A DNA stretch of 64,000 nucleotides from an uncultured Pelagibacteraceae bacterium. GTDB taxonomy: Bacteria > Pseudomonadota > Alphaproteobacteria > Pelagibacterales > Pelagibacteraceae. The notes under the pieces were generated by a model. It searched no databases and was not told where the DNA came from. It was given only the letters and a program-made list of their open reading frames with translations. Of this stretch, positions 1 to 8,786 are shown piece after piece. The DNA lies in the NCBI GenBank assembly GCA_902543295.1, contig CACBXW010000004.1, positions 1-64,000 on the forward strand. The letters run 5' to 3'. How positions within the stretch are numbered: the first letter of the stretch is position 1; every line of letters begins with the position of its first letter. Position numbers and translations under genes: made by a program.

Positions 1-1077
1 ACCCTCTTCTTCGTTAGGAAAATAAAATCTTTTTTTTGTATTTGTTTTTAAATATTCAGCAAATTCCTTATATATATTTGCAAAAGCATCTAAATATCCT
101 TCAGGGTGACCAAATTTTACTCTAGAAAATTTTTTTGAAAAATTTGCCTTTGTATACCCTCTTTCTAAAAACTTTACTGCTCCTTTGCTTGGATTAAATT
201 TTAGATAATTTGGATCATTTTGAACCCATTCTAAACTTCCTTTAGACCCATATACTCTAATTCTTAAACCATAAACACCACCTTTAGCTGTTACACATGT
301 CCATACAATTCCTTTAGCGCCATTGTTAAAATTAACAAAAACTTGTGCGTTATTATCCATATTAACTTCCTTCGAATATTTACTTACATCGGCTATCAGT
401 TTTTCTCCTTTAAGGCCTGTAATATAAATTGCTAGATGATATGCGTGTGATCCTATTTCATTAAGAACTGCTGATACACCGACAATTTTTTTATCAACTT
501 TCCATTTAAAAACCTTTTTTGAATTTGTTTTTGAAATTTTATTACCATCTGTCCAATCCTGAATATATTCAACATTGATATATTCAACTTTTCCAATTTT
601 TCCTTTTTCCACTAAGTTTTTTGCTTCTCTTACCATTGGGTAAGATGAATAGTTGTGAGTCAGTGCATATTTAATTTTTTTGTTATTTTTTATCGCTTTA
701 TATAGTTTTTTTCCCTGCTCAAGATTTCCAGCAAATGGTTTGTCTGAAATTACATGTATATTTTTTTTTATAAAATTCTCTGCAATAATTTGATGACTTG
801 ATGGTGGAGTCATTATTGCTACAACATTAATACCATCTTTTCTTTTTGCTTCTTTTTCAGACATCTCCTTGTAATTTGAATAACATCTAGATTTATCTAA
901 ACCTATACTTTGTCCAAATTTCCTAGATTTATCAACACTTCTAGAAAATACCCCTGCAACGATTTCGTATTTGTCATCATATCTCGATGAAATCCTATGA
1001 ACATGCCCGATCCAAGATCCAGGTCCTCCTCCAACAATTCCAAGTTTAAATTTTTTAGGTTTAATTTTTTGAAGCAT
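1..1077 (-). CDS. Gfo/Idh/MocA family oxidoreductase, 3' end cut by window edge
   Basis: I translated this frame by hand from the minus strand; it stays open from the ATG at 1077 to base 1. The N-terminus MLQKIKPKKFKLGIVGGGPG is a Rossmann nucleotide-binding motif. Next come a MTPPSSHQ segment and a DKPFAG segment, the EKP-type motif carrying the catalytic lysine of this family. Near the left edge HPEGYLDAFANIYKEF is the usual C-terminal part, so perhaps 30 residues are missing. It probably oxidises a cyclic polyol or sugar with NAD(P), such as inositol or a derivative. It is divergent from iolE with a 26-base spacer, which suggests an inositol role (IolG-like), but the substrate is not determined by sequence. 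Confidence 0.85.
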   Translation of the reverse strand, partial: MLQKIKPKKFKLGIVGGGPGSWIGHVHRISSRYDDKYEIVAGVFSRSVDKSRKFGQSIGLDKSRCYSNYKEMSEKEAKRKDGINVVAIMTPPSSHQIIAENFIKKNIHVISDKPFAGNLEQGKKLYKAIKNNKKIKYALTHNYSSYPMVREAKNLVEKGKIGKVEYINVEYIQDWTDGNKISKTNSKKVFKWKVDKKIVGVSAVLNEIGSHAYHLAIYITGLKGEKLIADVSKYSKEVNMDNNAQVFVNFNNGAKGIVWTCVTAKGGVYGLRIRVYGSKGSLEWVQNDPNYLKFNPSKGAVKFLERGYTKANFSKKFSRVKFGHPEGYLDAFANIYKEFAEYLKTNTKKRFYFPNEEEG

Positions 1078-1103
1078 CTAATATCATAACAAAACTATTA
1101 TTT

Positions 1104-2006
1104 ATGTCAGTAAAATTAGGTATAGCCCCAATAGCTTGGAGCAATGATGATATGCCTGAGCTTGGTGGTGATACCTCGCTTGAACAATGTCTTTCCGAAG
1201 CTAGTGAAGCAGGATTTCAAGGAATAGAGTCTGGGGGAAAATTTCCAAAAACATCAAAAGAATTAATTCCTATATTAAATAAATATAATTTAAAATTATG
1301 TTCAGGTTGGTATGGAGCAAATTTAAGAAAAAATACTTTTGAGGAGGAAAAATCAAAAATTCAAAACCAATTGAAACTATTTCAAGATTGTAAAGCACCC
1401 TGTATGGTTTTTGCCGAAGTTTATGGTTCTATTCAAGGTGATCCAAATATAAATTTGTCTAAAAGACCTAGAATGGATTTAGATGAGTCTAAAAAATATT
1501 ATAAAAAAATTTCAGAAATGGGAAAATATCTAGAGGATCAAGACATGCCTCTTGCTTACCATCATCATATGGGAACTTGCATTGAAAGTGAAGAAGATAC
1601 AAGAAGATTATTAGAAAACACAGATGGTAGTGTCAAACTAACTTTAGATACTGGACACATGTTATTTGCAAAAGGAGATAGTTTGAAAATTTATAAAGAA
1701 TTTAAAGAAAGAATAATTCATATACATTGCAAAGATATGAGAAAAAATGTTTTAGATAATTCGTTAAATCACGATTATAGTTTTAGGCAGGCTTTTTTGG
1801 AAGGAGCCTTCACTGTTCCAGGAGATGGTTGCATTGATTACAAGCCTTTTTTTGACTTGTTAAAAGAACAAAATTATTCTGGATGGTTAGTTGTAGAAGC
1901 GGAGCAAGATCCCGCTAAAGCAAATCCTTTTGAATATGCTAAAATTGGATACAAATATCTAATTGAAACTTTAAGAAGTACAAATTTAGAAATTGAAAAT
2001 AATTAG
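1104..2006 (+). CDS. iolE: myo-inosose-2 dehydratase, IolE
   Basis: 300 residues, the normal IolE length. The N-terminus GIAPIAWSNDDMPELGGDT closely follows the family signature. This is a TIM-barrel enzyme of the AP endonuclease 2/xylose isomerase-like fold that dehydrates scyllo-inosose to trihydroxycyclohexane-dione. Likely metal ligands are visible as Glu in the FAEVYG segment, the YHHHMGT histidines, the LDTGHML Asp/His pair, HIHCKD and the late VVEAEQDP glutamate. The product would feed IolD (5779). It lies divergent from the MocA dehydrogenase and meets the pilin-like gene stop to stop at 2006/2007. Confidence 0.9.
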   Translation: MSVKLGIAPIAWSNDDMPELGGDTSLEQCLSEASEAGFQGIESGGKFPKTSKELIPILNKYNLKLCSGWYGANLRKNTFEEEKSKIQNQLKLFQDCKAPCMVFAEVYGSIQGDPNINLSKRPRMDLDESKKYYKKISEMGKYLEDQDMPLAYHHHMGTCIESEEDTRRLLENTDGSVKLTLDTGHMLFAKGDSLKIYKEFKERIIHIHCKDMRKNVLDNSLNHDYSFRQAFLEGAFTVPGDGCIDYKPFFDLLKEQNYSGWLVVEAEQDPAKANPFEYAKIGYKYLIETLRSTNLEIENN

Positions 2007-2507
2007 CTATCTATATAAAGAAGTTAATTCATTATTACCAGCAGCAACACATGGAGATTTAAAACAAGTACCAATTATCCATTCTGATCCTGGTTCTGCT
2101 AGAAAATTTGATGACATTATAAAAATAACACCCATTTCTACTGACTGACCAGCTTTTCCCTCTGCTTTTATTCTTGGGTCAGGGTCTGTTTTAACTTTAT
2201 TATCATCTGAAAATGGATTTTCAATCTTAAGATTATCATTTATGTGATTAACAACCTTTTCAGCTATCCATTCAGCATTACATGGATCACCCCAAACTGT
2301 TATCTTCCCTTCATCATTATTGCCACAATTATTAATTTCGTCATTAATAAAATCGACAACTTTTTTATGATTTTCTTTTACTAAATTTGCACGAGCTTCA
2401 ACTTCAGGCCTTGTACTCGCTGTCCATATCAACATTCCCACAACATAAACAGCTGATATAATGATAAGAAACTCTAACAATCCAAAATTTTTTAATTTTA
2501 AGCTCAT
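2007..2507 (-). CDS. small anchored protein with pilin-like N-terminus
   Basis: 166 residues, function unknown. A short basic leader (K4, K6) precedes a single hydrophobic helix at about residues 8-29. Phe8 and Glu12 stand at +1 and +5 relative to a possible cleavage after Asn7. This recalls class III pilin signals, although the usual Gly at -1 is absent. The rest is hydrophilic and has four cysteines (C61, C76, C148, C153); C148/C153 would form a small C-terminal loop as in some type IV pilins. It overlaps the hydroxyacid dehydrogenase by ATGA (2504-2507), so it is probably co-translated with a catabolic operon. A plain N-terminally anchored periplasmic protein is the main alternative. Confidence 0.7.
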   Translation of the reverse strand: MSLKLKNFGLLEFLIIISAVYVVGMLIWTASTRPEVEARANLVKENHKKVVDFINDEINNCGNNDEGKITVWGDPCNAEWIAEKVVNHINDNLKIENPFSDDNKVKTDPDPRIKAEGKAGQSVEMGVIFIMSSNFLAEPGSEWIIGTCFKSPCVAAGNNELTSLYR

Positions 2508-3463
2508 GAGATTTTTACTATTTTTGACTTTTCCAATTTATTGTCAAAAAAATCAATAATATTTTGGACTGTTTCAATACCCATTCTAGACAAACATTCT
2601 TCGGTAAATACTGCTGAATGAGGGCTTAAAAATGCTTTCTCATTTTTTAGCAATGGATTATCTAAAGATGGAGGCTCCTTTTCAAAAACATCAAGACCTG
2701 CACCAAAAATTAAATCTTCGTTTAATGCCTTATTCAGATCTTCCTCGTTAATAATACCACCTCTTGCAGCATTAATTAAAATACAATTTTTTTTCATTTT
2801 TTTTATCATTTCATAATTGATTAAATGTTTTGTATTTTCGTTTAGAGGCATATGAATTGAAATTGCATCCATTTTATTTAAACTTTCATTTAAATCATTA
2901 ATTTTAGTACCACCAACTTTTTTAATCTCCTCTTCGCTGACAAAAGGATCAAAAACAAAAATGTTCATTTCTAAACCCTTACATTTTTTAAGTAAGCATT
3001 TTCCAATACGACCAAAACCTGCAATTAAGATACTTTTATTCCATAACTCAATTGTTTTAGGAAGCTTAGTTCTATCACTGAACTTTCCAGTTTTTACAGT
3101 CTCGTTGTACATATTATTTCTTTTTGCAATGCTGAATAGCATGAATAAAACATGTTCTGCTACAGCTTGAGCATTTGCTGTAGCTGTTATTGCTAATGTG
3201 ATATTGTTTTGCTTGGTTGCTTTAAGATCTATATTGTCATAGCCTACACCATGTCTAGATATCACTTTTAAATTCTTAGCTGAGTCTATAATTTCTTTTG
3301 ACAATTTAGATGTTCTAATACTTATTCCATCACAGTCTTTTATTTTATCTTTCAAAAATTCTGTATCTGTATTGTCTACAACTTCAAATTCAAAATTTTT
3401 ATTTCCTTCTAGTAAATCAATACCATGATTATGTATCGATCCTATTATTAAGATTTTTTTCAT
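2504..3463 (-). CDS. D-isomer-specific 2-hydroxyacid dehydrogenase
   Basis: 319 residues, the usual length of the family (D-3-phosphoglycerate, glyoxylate, D-lactate or hydroxypyruvate dehydrogenases). The catalytic trio is visible: Arg in INAARGG, Glu in DVFEKEPP and His in SPHSA. The NAD-binding GFGRIG motif sits near residues 149-154. It reduces a 2-oxoacid or oxidises a D-2-hydroxyacid in the cytoplasm. It is third in a minus-strand operon after an aldehyde dehydrogenase and an HpcH/HpaI aldolase, so it may handle the oxoacid or hydroxyacid the aldolase makes. Serine biosynthesis is less likely because there is no ACT or substrate-binding extension. Confidence 0.85.
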   Translation of the reverse strand: MKKILIIGSIHNHGIDLLEGNKNFEFEVVDNTDTEFLKDKIKDCDGISIRTSKLSKEIIDSAKNLKVISRHGVGYDNIDLKATKQNNITLAITATANAQAVAEHVLFMLFSIAKRNNMYNETVKTGKFSDRTKLPKTIELWNKSILIAGFGRIGKCLLKKCKGLEMNIFVFDPFVSEEEIKKVGGTKINDLNESLNKMDAISIHMPLNENTKHLINYEMIKKMKKNCILINAARGGIINEEDLNKALNEDLIFGAGLDVFEKEPPSLDNPLLKNEKAFLSPHSAVFTEECLSRMGIETVQNIIDFFDNKLEKSKIVKIS

Positions 3464-3487
3464 ACGTAAAAGTTTATACTTTATTTA

Positions 3488-4279
3488 TTAATAGGCTTTA
3501 GATAATTCTGATTTCACTGTGCCTTTTAAATTTTCAACTGTATTTTTCGCACCCGCACTTATAAATCTAGAGTCTGCTCCAACTGTTACAAATTGAAAAC
3601 CTTTTTCAATCATTTTTTTTGCATAGTCAGTACTTCCGTTATGAATTCCTGCAAATATATTGTTTTTTTTTGCATGCTCTAATATTCTAAGTATTTCTGA
3701 ATAAGCTTTAGTATCCTCACCTTTGTCAAAACCAGGCTTTTCTCCTATAGCCAAACTTAAATCAGCAGGCCCTATGTAAATACCATCAAGGCCTGGGGTA
3801 CTCATAATTTCATCAAGATTTTCTAAAGCTTCTTTAGTTTCAATCATAGCCATTTTTAATATTTCATCGTTTGCATGATCTCCATAATCAGGCCCTCCAT
3901 AGATTAGCCCTCTCATTGGACCGAAACTTCTATATCCATCTGGTGGATATTTACATGCTTGAACAAATCTTTCTGCTTCTTTTCGATTACTTACCATTGG
4001 GCAAATGATTCCATAACATCCAGCATCTAAAATTTTCATAATTTGACCAGGTTCATTCCAGTTAACTCTTGCCAAAGGCACGACTTCAGTCGCTGAAATC
4101 ACTTGCATCATTGGCATTGCATTCGTGTAATCAACGAGCCCGTGTTGCATATCAATTGTTAATGAGTCCCATCCTTGTTGAGCCATTGTTTCTGCCGAAA
4201 CAGTACTTGGAATTTGTAACCAACCATTGATTACAGCTTTGCCATTTTTAATTATTTCTTTGGCTATATTTTTTCTCAT
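3488..4279 (-). CDS. HpcH/HpaI family class II aldolase
   Basis: 263 residues, full length. This family cleaves 2-keto-3-deoxy or 2,4-dihydroxy acids to pyruvate plus an aldehyde (HpaI, RhmA, GarL). His46 in DMQHG is the usual base and Arg71 binds the pyruvate carboxylate. Glu147 (IET) and Asp173 (GPADLS) are the divalent-metal ligands. It starts 4 bases after the aldehyde dehydrogenase stop. The pair suggests a 2-keto-3-deoxy acid is split and the aldehyde then oxidised. RhmA-type activity would fit the dehydratase at 14089, but the acid cannot be named from sequence. Confidence 0.88.
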   Translation of the reverse strand: MRKNIAKEIIKNGKAVINGWLQIPSTVSAETMAQQGWDSLTIDMQHGLVDYTNAMPMMQVISATEVVPLARVNWNEPGQIMKILDAGCYGIICPMVSNRKEAERFVQACKYPPDGYRSFGPMRGLIYGGPDYGDHANDEILKMAMIETKEALENLDEIMSTPGLDGIYIGPADLSLAIGEKPGFDKGEDTKAYSEILRILEHAKKNNIFAGIHNGSTDYAKKMIEKGFQFVTVGADSRFISAGAKNTVENLKGTVKSELSKAY

Positions 4280-4283
4280 TTAC

Positions 4284-5726
4284 TCAGGTTTTTAGACCCA
4301 TATGGGTATACTTTATATTAAGGTAATCTTTTATAGCCATAGATCCACCTTCACGACCATAACCGGTTTGTTTTATTCCACCGAATGGAGCTTCAGCAAC
4401 TGCAACTGCAGCTGTATTTACTGCTACACAACCGGTTTCCATCATCTCTGATGCTCTATTAGCTTTGTCCATTGAGTTTGTATATAAATAGCTACAAAGT
4501 CCCAGGTCATTATTATTTGCTCTCTCTACTACTTCGTCAAAATCCTTGAAAGTTAAAACGGGCACTAAGGGACCAAAAGGTTCTTCTTTCATAATTGTAA
4601 AATTGTCCTGCACTTCATCAAATACAGTTGGTTCAAAATAATAACCTTTATTAAATCCTGAAGGTCTACCCCCGCCAAAAACAACTTTTGCGCCTTCACT
4701 CTTTGTAGTTTCGACTAATTTTTCAATTTCTTCCAAACGTTTTGCTGTTGTTAAAGGTCCTAAGTCAGTGCCTTCATCCATTCCATTTCCAATTTTTAAT
4801 TTTTTTGCTCTATCTACAAAAGCATTTACAAATTCTTCTTTTCTCGTTTCTTGAATGTAAAACCTATTTGGGGATATACAAACTTGACCATTATTACGAA
4901 ATTTTGCTGTTATTGCCATATCTGCAACTTTATTCATGTCAACATCGTCAAATACTATAAATGGAGAATGACCACTTAATTCCATTGTAACTCTTTGAAC
5001 TTTATCTGCAGCTTTTTTAAGTATTAATTTTCCAACACGTGTTGAGCCAGTTATAGAAACTTTTTTTATTATATCTGATTCAAGTAGTTCATTTGATATT
5101 TCAGCTGGGTCTCCAGATAATAAATTGACTACTCCATCAGGAACTCCAGCATCTTTACAAATATTTACAAGTTCCATAACTGCTCCAGGCGTAATTACAT
5201 CTGGCTTACAAATAACTGAACAACCAGCAGCCAGTGCAGTTGAAATTTTTCTAGACGCTAAAACTATAGGAAAATTCCATGGCACAAGTGCTGCTACAAC
5301 ACCTACTGGCTGATAGTAAACATGAACTCTTGTTTCTGGAAATCTACTTTGTAATGTTTCACCATAAATTCTTTTAGTTTCTTCTGCATTCCATTCAAAT
5401 ATATCTGCTCCACCACCAACTTCTCCAATTGCTTCTTTAAGAGGTTTTCCAACTTCAAGTGTAAGCCATTTAGCCAATACATCTTTTCTTTCACGCATCA
5501 AATCTGCAATTTTTCTTATTACATAAGACCTTTGCCATGGAGTAGTATTTTTCCAAGTTTCGAGTCCTTTCTCTGCTGATTTTAATGCTTTTTGAACGTC
5601 AACAGACGATGCTTTTGATGCTTCTCCTAAAACTTCTTCTGTTGCTGGATTGATAACTTTATAAGTTTCTTTTTTTTCTGCTTGTTGCCACTGACCATTA
5701 ATGAATTGACCAAAATTGCTATACAT
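4284..5726 (-). CDS. NAD(P)-dependent aldehyde dehydrogenase
   Basis: 480 residues, typical of succinate-semialdehyde, 2-oxoglutarate-semialdehyde or lactaldehyde dehydrogenases. Catalytic residues are intact: Asn151 in PWNFP, Lys174 in CKPD, GSTRVG at 227-232, Glu249 in TMEL and nucleophile Cys283 in GQVCISPNR. The motif after Cys differs from methylmalonate-semialdehyde dehydrogenase (IolA/MmsA), so this is probably not the last inositol enzyme. It is first in the minus-strand operon and diverges from iolD across a 52-base spacer that must hold both promoters. Likely job: oxidising the aldehyde released by the neighbouring aldolase. Confidence 0.88.
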   Translation of the reverse strand: MYSNFGQFINGQWQQAEKKETYKVINPATEEVLGEASKASSVDVQKALKSAEKGLETWKNTTPWQRSYVIRKIADLMRERKDVLAKWLTLEVGKPLKEAIGEVGGGADIFEWNAEETKRIYGETLQSRFPETRVHVYYQPVGVVAALVPWNFPIVLASRKISTALAAGCSVICKPDVITPGAVMELVNICKDAGVPDGVVNLLSGDPAEISNELLESDIIKKVSITGSTRVGKLILKKAADKVQRVTMELSGHSPFIVFDDVDMNKVADMAITAKFRNNGQVCISPNRFYIQETRKEEFVNAFVDRAKKLKIGNGMDEGTDLGPLTTAKRLEEIEKLVETTKSEGAKVVFGGGRPSGFNKGYYFEPTVFDEVQDNFTIMKEEPFGPLVPVLTFKDFDEVVERANNNDLGLCSYLYTNSMDKANRASEMMETGCVAVNTAAVAVAEAPFGGIKQTGYGREGGSMAIKDYLNIKYTHMGLKT

Positions 5727-5778
5727 ATTTTTTAAATTGTGTTTAATTGTTAAAAGTTAAAGATTTATATATAGAATA

Positions 5779-7623
5779 ATGAAAAAAATAAAGCTCACTT
5801 GTGCACATGCAATAATAAAACATCTTATTGCTCAAAAAATTTTAATAGACGGTAAAAAAGAGCAGTTATTTGCTGGAGCTTTTGGTATTTTTGGACATGG
5901 CAATGTTGCTTGTTTAGGACAAGCTCTACAAGAAAATCAGGATAAATTACCAACTTATAGAGGGCATCATGAGCAAAATATGGCACTGACTGGAATAGCA
6001 TACGCTAGAGCCAAAAGAAGAAAACAATTTTTTGTTGCAACTAGTTCAGTTGGACCAGGATCTACAAATATGGTTACAGCCTCGGCTGTTGCTATGAGCA
6101 ACAGATTACCAATTTTATTTTTACCTGGAGACACATATGCAAACAGAATGCCTGACCCAGTTCTTCAACAAGTTGAGCATTTTAATAATCCTGGCATTAC
6201 TCAGAATGATGCTTTCAAACCAGTAACAAAATATTTTGATAGAATTACAAGACCAGAACAAATTTTACAAACATTACCTCAAGCAATCCAAACAATGTTA
6301 GATCCAGCAGATTGCGGACCAGCTTGCTTATCATTATCACAAGATGTTCAAGGTGAAACATATGAATATCCTGAAGAATTTTTTAAAGAGAGAGTTCACA
6401 ACATTAGACGACCAAGACCTGATGATTTTCAAATAAAACAAGCAGCTGATCAAATTAAAAAATCCAAAAATCCTTTATTGATTTCAGGTGGAGGGGTTTT
6501 CTATTCTGATGCAATGGAAGATCTAAGTAATTTTGCAATTAAACACAATATACCAGTTACACAAACAGTTATGGGCTACTCTACAATGAAGAGAGACCAC
6601 TCTCATTTCTTAGGTCCCATAGGTGGTCTTGGTGGCAAAGCAGCAAATAATTTAGCAAAACAAACTGACCTAGCTATTGCTGTTGGAACAAAATTAGCTG
6701 ATTTCACAACTGGGTCGTGGGCAAATTTTGAGAACCCAGACTTTTCACTTGTTAGTGTTAATGTCTCTAGATTTGATGCTAGCAAACATTTGGCGCAATC
6801 AGTAATAGGTGATGCAAAAGTAAGCTTACAAGAGCTATCAAATGCCTTGGGAGATTGGAAAGCACCTGATGAATGGCATAAAAAATCAAGAGATGAATTA
6901 AAAAATTGGAATGATTATGTAGATAAAGAAAGCGGTCCAACTAATCAAGAACTACCTAGTTATGCACATGCTGTAGGAGCAATATATCGTAATTCAGATC
7001 CAACGGACATTGCTGTTACTGCTGCAGGTGGATTAGTTGGAGAAGTTGTGCAAATTTGGAGGCCAAAAGAATTAAATACACATGAAACCGAATGGGGTTT
7101 TAGCTGTATGAGTTATGAAATTTCTGGTGCATTAGGAGTTAAAATGGCAAACCCAGATAAAGAAGTAATAGCTTTTGTAGGAGATGGATCTTATTTACTT
7201 TTTAATTCAGATATTTATTCATCAGTTATAACAAATAATAAATTAATAATAGTTTTATGTGATAATGGAGGCCATGCCGTTATTAATAGGCTACAATTGT
7301 TTAAAGGCGGAAAAGAATTTAATTGTCTATTTAATAGTTCAAAAGTTCCAAATCTAGTACCTGTTAATTTTGCTAAACATGCAGAGAGCATGGGTGCAAA
7401 ATCTGAGGAGGTATCATCTATTTCTGAATTAGAGGAAGCATTTAAAAGAGCTAAAAAATCTGATGTAACTTACTTAATTTCAATAAAAACTCATTCTTAT
7501 GAGTGGTTAGAAGGATCTGCTTACTGGGAAAGTCCTACTTTAGAAATGCCATCAACAAAAGAAAATGAAGAGGCATTAAAACTTCATAAAGAAGGAAAAT
7601 CAAAGCAAAGACAAGGTGTCTAA
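5779..7623 (+). CDS. iolD: 3D-(3,5/4)-trihydroxycyclohexane-1,2-dione hydrolase, IolD
   Basis: 614 residues, full length for this thiamine-diphosphate enzyme of the acetolactate-synthase fold. The N-terminal Pyr domain carries the cofactor-activating Glu in YRGHHEQNM (near residue 65). The C-terminal PP domain has GDGSYLLFNSDIYS followed by CDNGG (near residues 468-495), the TPP/Mg motif. IolD hydrolytically opens the cyclohexane dione made by IolE to 5-deoxyglucuronate. It heads a plus-strand run with a MocA dehydrogenase, a hydroxyacid dehydrogenase and a sugar ABC transporter. IolB, IolC and IolJ are not in the window. Confidence 0.93.
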   Translation: MKKIKLTCAHAIIKHLIAQKILIDGKKEQLFAGAFGIFGHGNVACLGQALQENQDKLPTYRGHHEQNMALTGIAYARAKRRKQFFVATSSVGPGSTNMVTASAVAMSNRLPILFLPGDTYANRMPDPVLQQVEHFNNPGITQNDAFKPVTKYFDRITRPEQILQTLPQAIQTMLDPADCGPACLSLSQDVQGETYEYPEEFFKERVHNIRRPRPDDFQIKQAADQIKKSKNPLLISGGGVFYSDAMEDLSNFAIKHNIPVTQTVMGYSTMKRDHSHFLGPIGGLGGKAANNLAKQTDLAIAVGTKLADFTTGSWANFENPDFSLVSVNVSRFDASKHLAQSVIGDAKVSLQELSNALGDWKAPDEWHKKSRDELKNWNDYVDKESGPTNQELPSYAHAVGAIYRNSDPTDIAVTAAGGLVGEVVQIWRPKELNTHETEWGFSCMSYEISGALGVKMANPDKEVIAFVGDGSYLLFNSDIYSSVITNNKLIIVLCDNGGHAVINRLQLFKGGKEFNCLFNSSKVPNLVPVNFAKHAESMGAKSEEVSSISELEEAFKRAKKSDVTYLISIKTHSYEWLEGSAYWESPTLEMPSTKENEEALKLHKEGKSKQRQGV

Positions 7624-7628
7624 AATTC

Positions 7629-8783
7629 ATGAATAAAGTTTTTAAGGTTGGTCTCATAGGATGTGGCCATATAGCAGAAACATATTTTAGGGGACACCAA
7701 TATTTTAATAATTTCAAAATCGTTGCTTGTGCGGATATTAATCAAAAAGCAGCTGAAAAATGTGCGAAATTATACAACATCAAATCAATGACTGTTAATG
7801 AAATACTAAAAGATAAAGATATAGAGGTAATTTTAAATTTAACAATTCCTCAATCACATTATTCTGTGTCAAAAAAAGTATTAAATGCAGGCAAGCATGT
7901 TTATTCAGAAAAACCATTAGCAACATACTTTCAAAAAGGAAAAGAGTTAGTGGCTTTAGCAAAACAAAAAAAATTATACATTGGTAATGCGCCAGATACT
8001 TTTCTTGGAGGAGGTGGACAAAAAGCAAAGGAATTAATTGACTCTGATTTGATTGGACAAATCAAACTTGGAAATGCAATCTTTGCATTTCCTGGTGTTG
8101 AAAACTTTCATCCAAAACCAGAGTCTTGGTATAAAAAAGAGGGAGGACCAGTAATAGATATGGGTCCTTATTTTTTTACAACACTTGTTAATCTTTTAGG
8201 GCCAGCTAAACAGGTGCAAGGAAGAACATTAACAGCATTTAAAAGAAGAAATTATAGAGCAGGTCCAAATAAAGGAAAAACATTCAAGGTTGAAACACCA
8301 ACTACTTATTTAGCAACAATTCAATTTCATAATGAAGCAATTATTCAAGTCACTTTATCCTTTGATGTTATTAATCATCAAAGAAATCATATGGAACTTT
8401 ATGGAACTAAAGGATCAATTATTGTTCCTGATCCAAATATGTTTGGTGGATCTGTTTATATTTCTGTTACTGAAGGTGGTCGTTGGGGTGAACATAAAAC
8501 CGATAAAATGCATTTAGGAAAAATAAATATTACATCTGCAAGCGGTAGATCCAATGAGTCACCAACAAATGCAAACTATAGAAGTGTTGGCATGTCTGAG
8601 ATGTTATATTCAATAGAAAAAAAGAAAAAACATCGATGTTCAGGAGAGCTATCTCTTCATGTTTTAGATATAATTGAATCTACTATGAAAGCCGCAACAA
8701 CTGGAGTACCTCAAAAAATTAAAACTAAGTGTGAAAAACCAAAAAGATTTACAGAAGAAGAAGTAAAAAAAATTCTCTTATAG
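7629..8783 (+). CDS. Gfo/Idh/MocA family oxidoreductase
   Basis: 384 residues. The N-terminal Rossmann motif is GLIGCGHIAETYFRG. YSEKPLAT contains the catalytic EKP lysine, and the C-terminal alpha/beta substrate domain includes KEGGPVIDMGPYF, a conserved D-x-G-x-H-like segment in which Tyr replaces His. It starts 5 bases after iolD and is followed 3 bases later by a hydroxyacid dehydrogenase, so the three are probably co-transcribed. The context supports inositol or inosose oxidation/epimerisation, but many sugars are used by this family. Confidence 0.86.
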   Translation: MNKVFKVGLIGCGHIAETYFRGHQYFNNFKIVACADINQKAAEKCAKLYNIKSMTVNEILKDKDIEVILNLTIPQSHYSVSKKVLNAGKHVYSEKPLATYFQKGKELVALAKQKKLYIGNAPDTFLGGGGQKAKELIDSDLIGQIKLGNAIFAFPGVENFHPKPESWYKKEGGPVIDMGPYFFTTLVNLLGPAKQVQGRTLTAFKRRNYRAGPNKGKTFKVETPTTYLATIQFHNEAIIQVTLSFDVINHQRNHMELYGTKGSIIVPDPNMFGGSVYISVTEGGRWGEHKTDKMHLGKINITSASGRSNESPTNANYRSVGMSEMLYSIEKKKKHRCSGELSLHVLDIIESTMKAATTGVPQKIKTKCEKPKRFTEEEVKKILL

Positions 8784-8786
8784 ATC

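Noticed and set aside
5727..5778. Bidirectional promoter between aldehyde dehydrogenase and iolD
   Set aside because: Must exist in this 52-base spacer, but no -35/-10 pair stands out from the AT-rich background.
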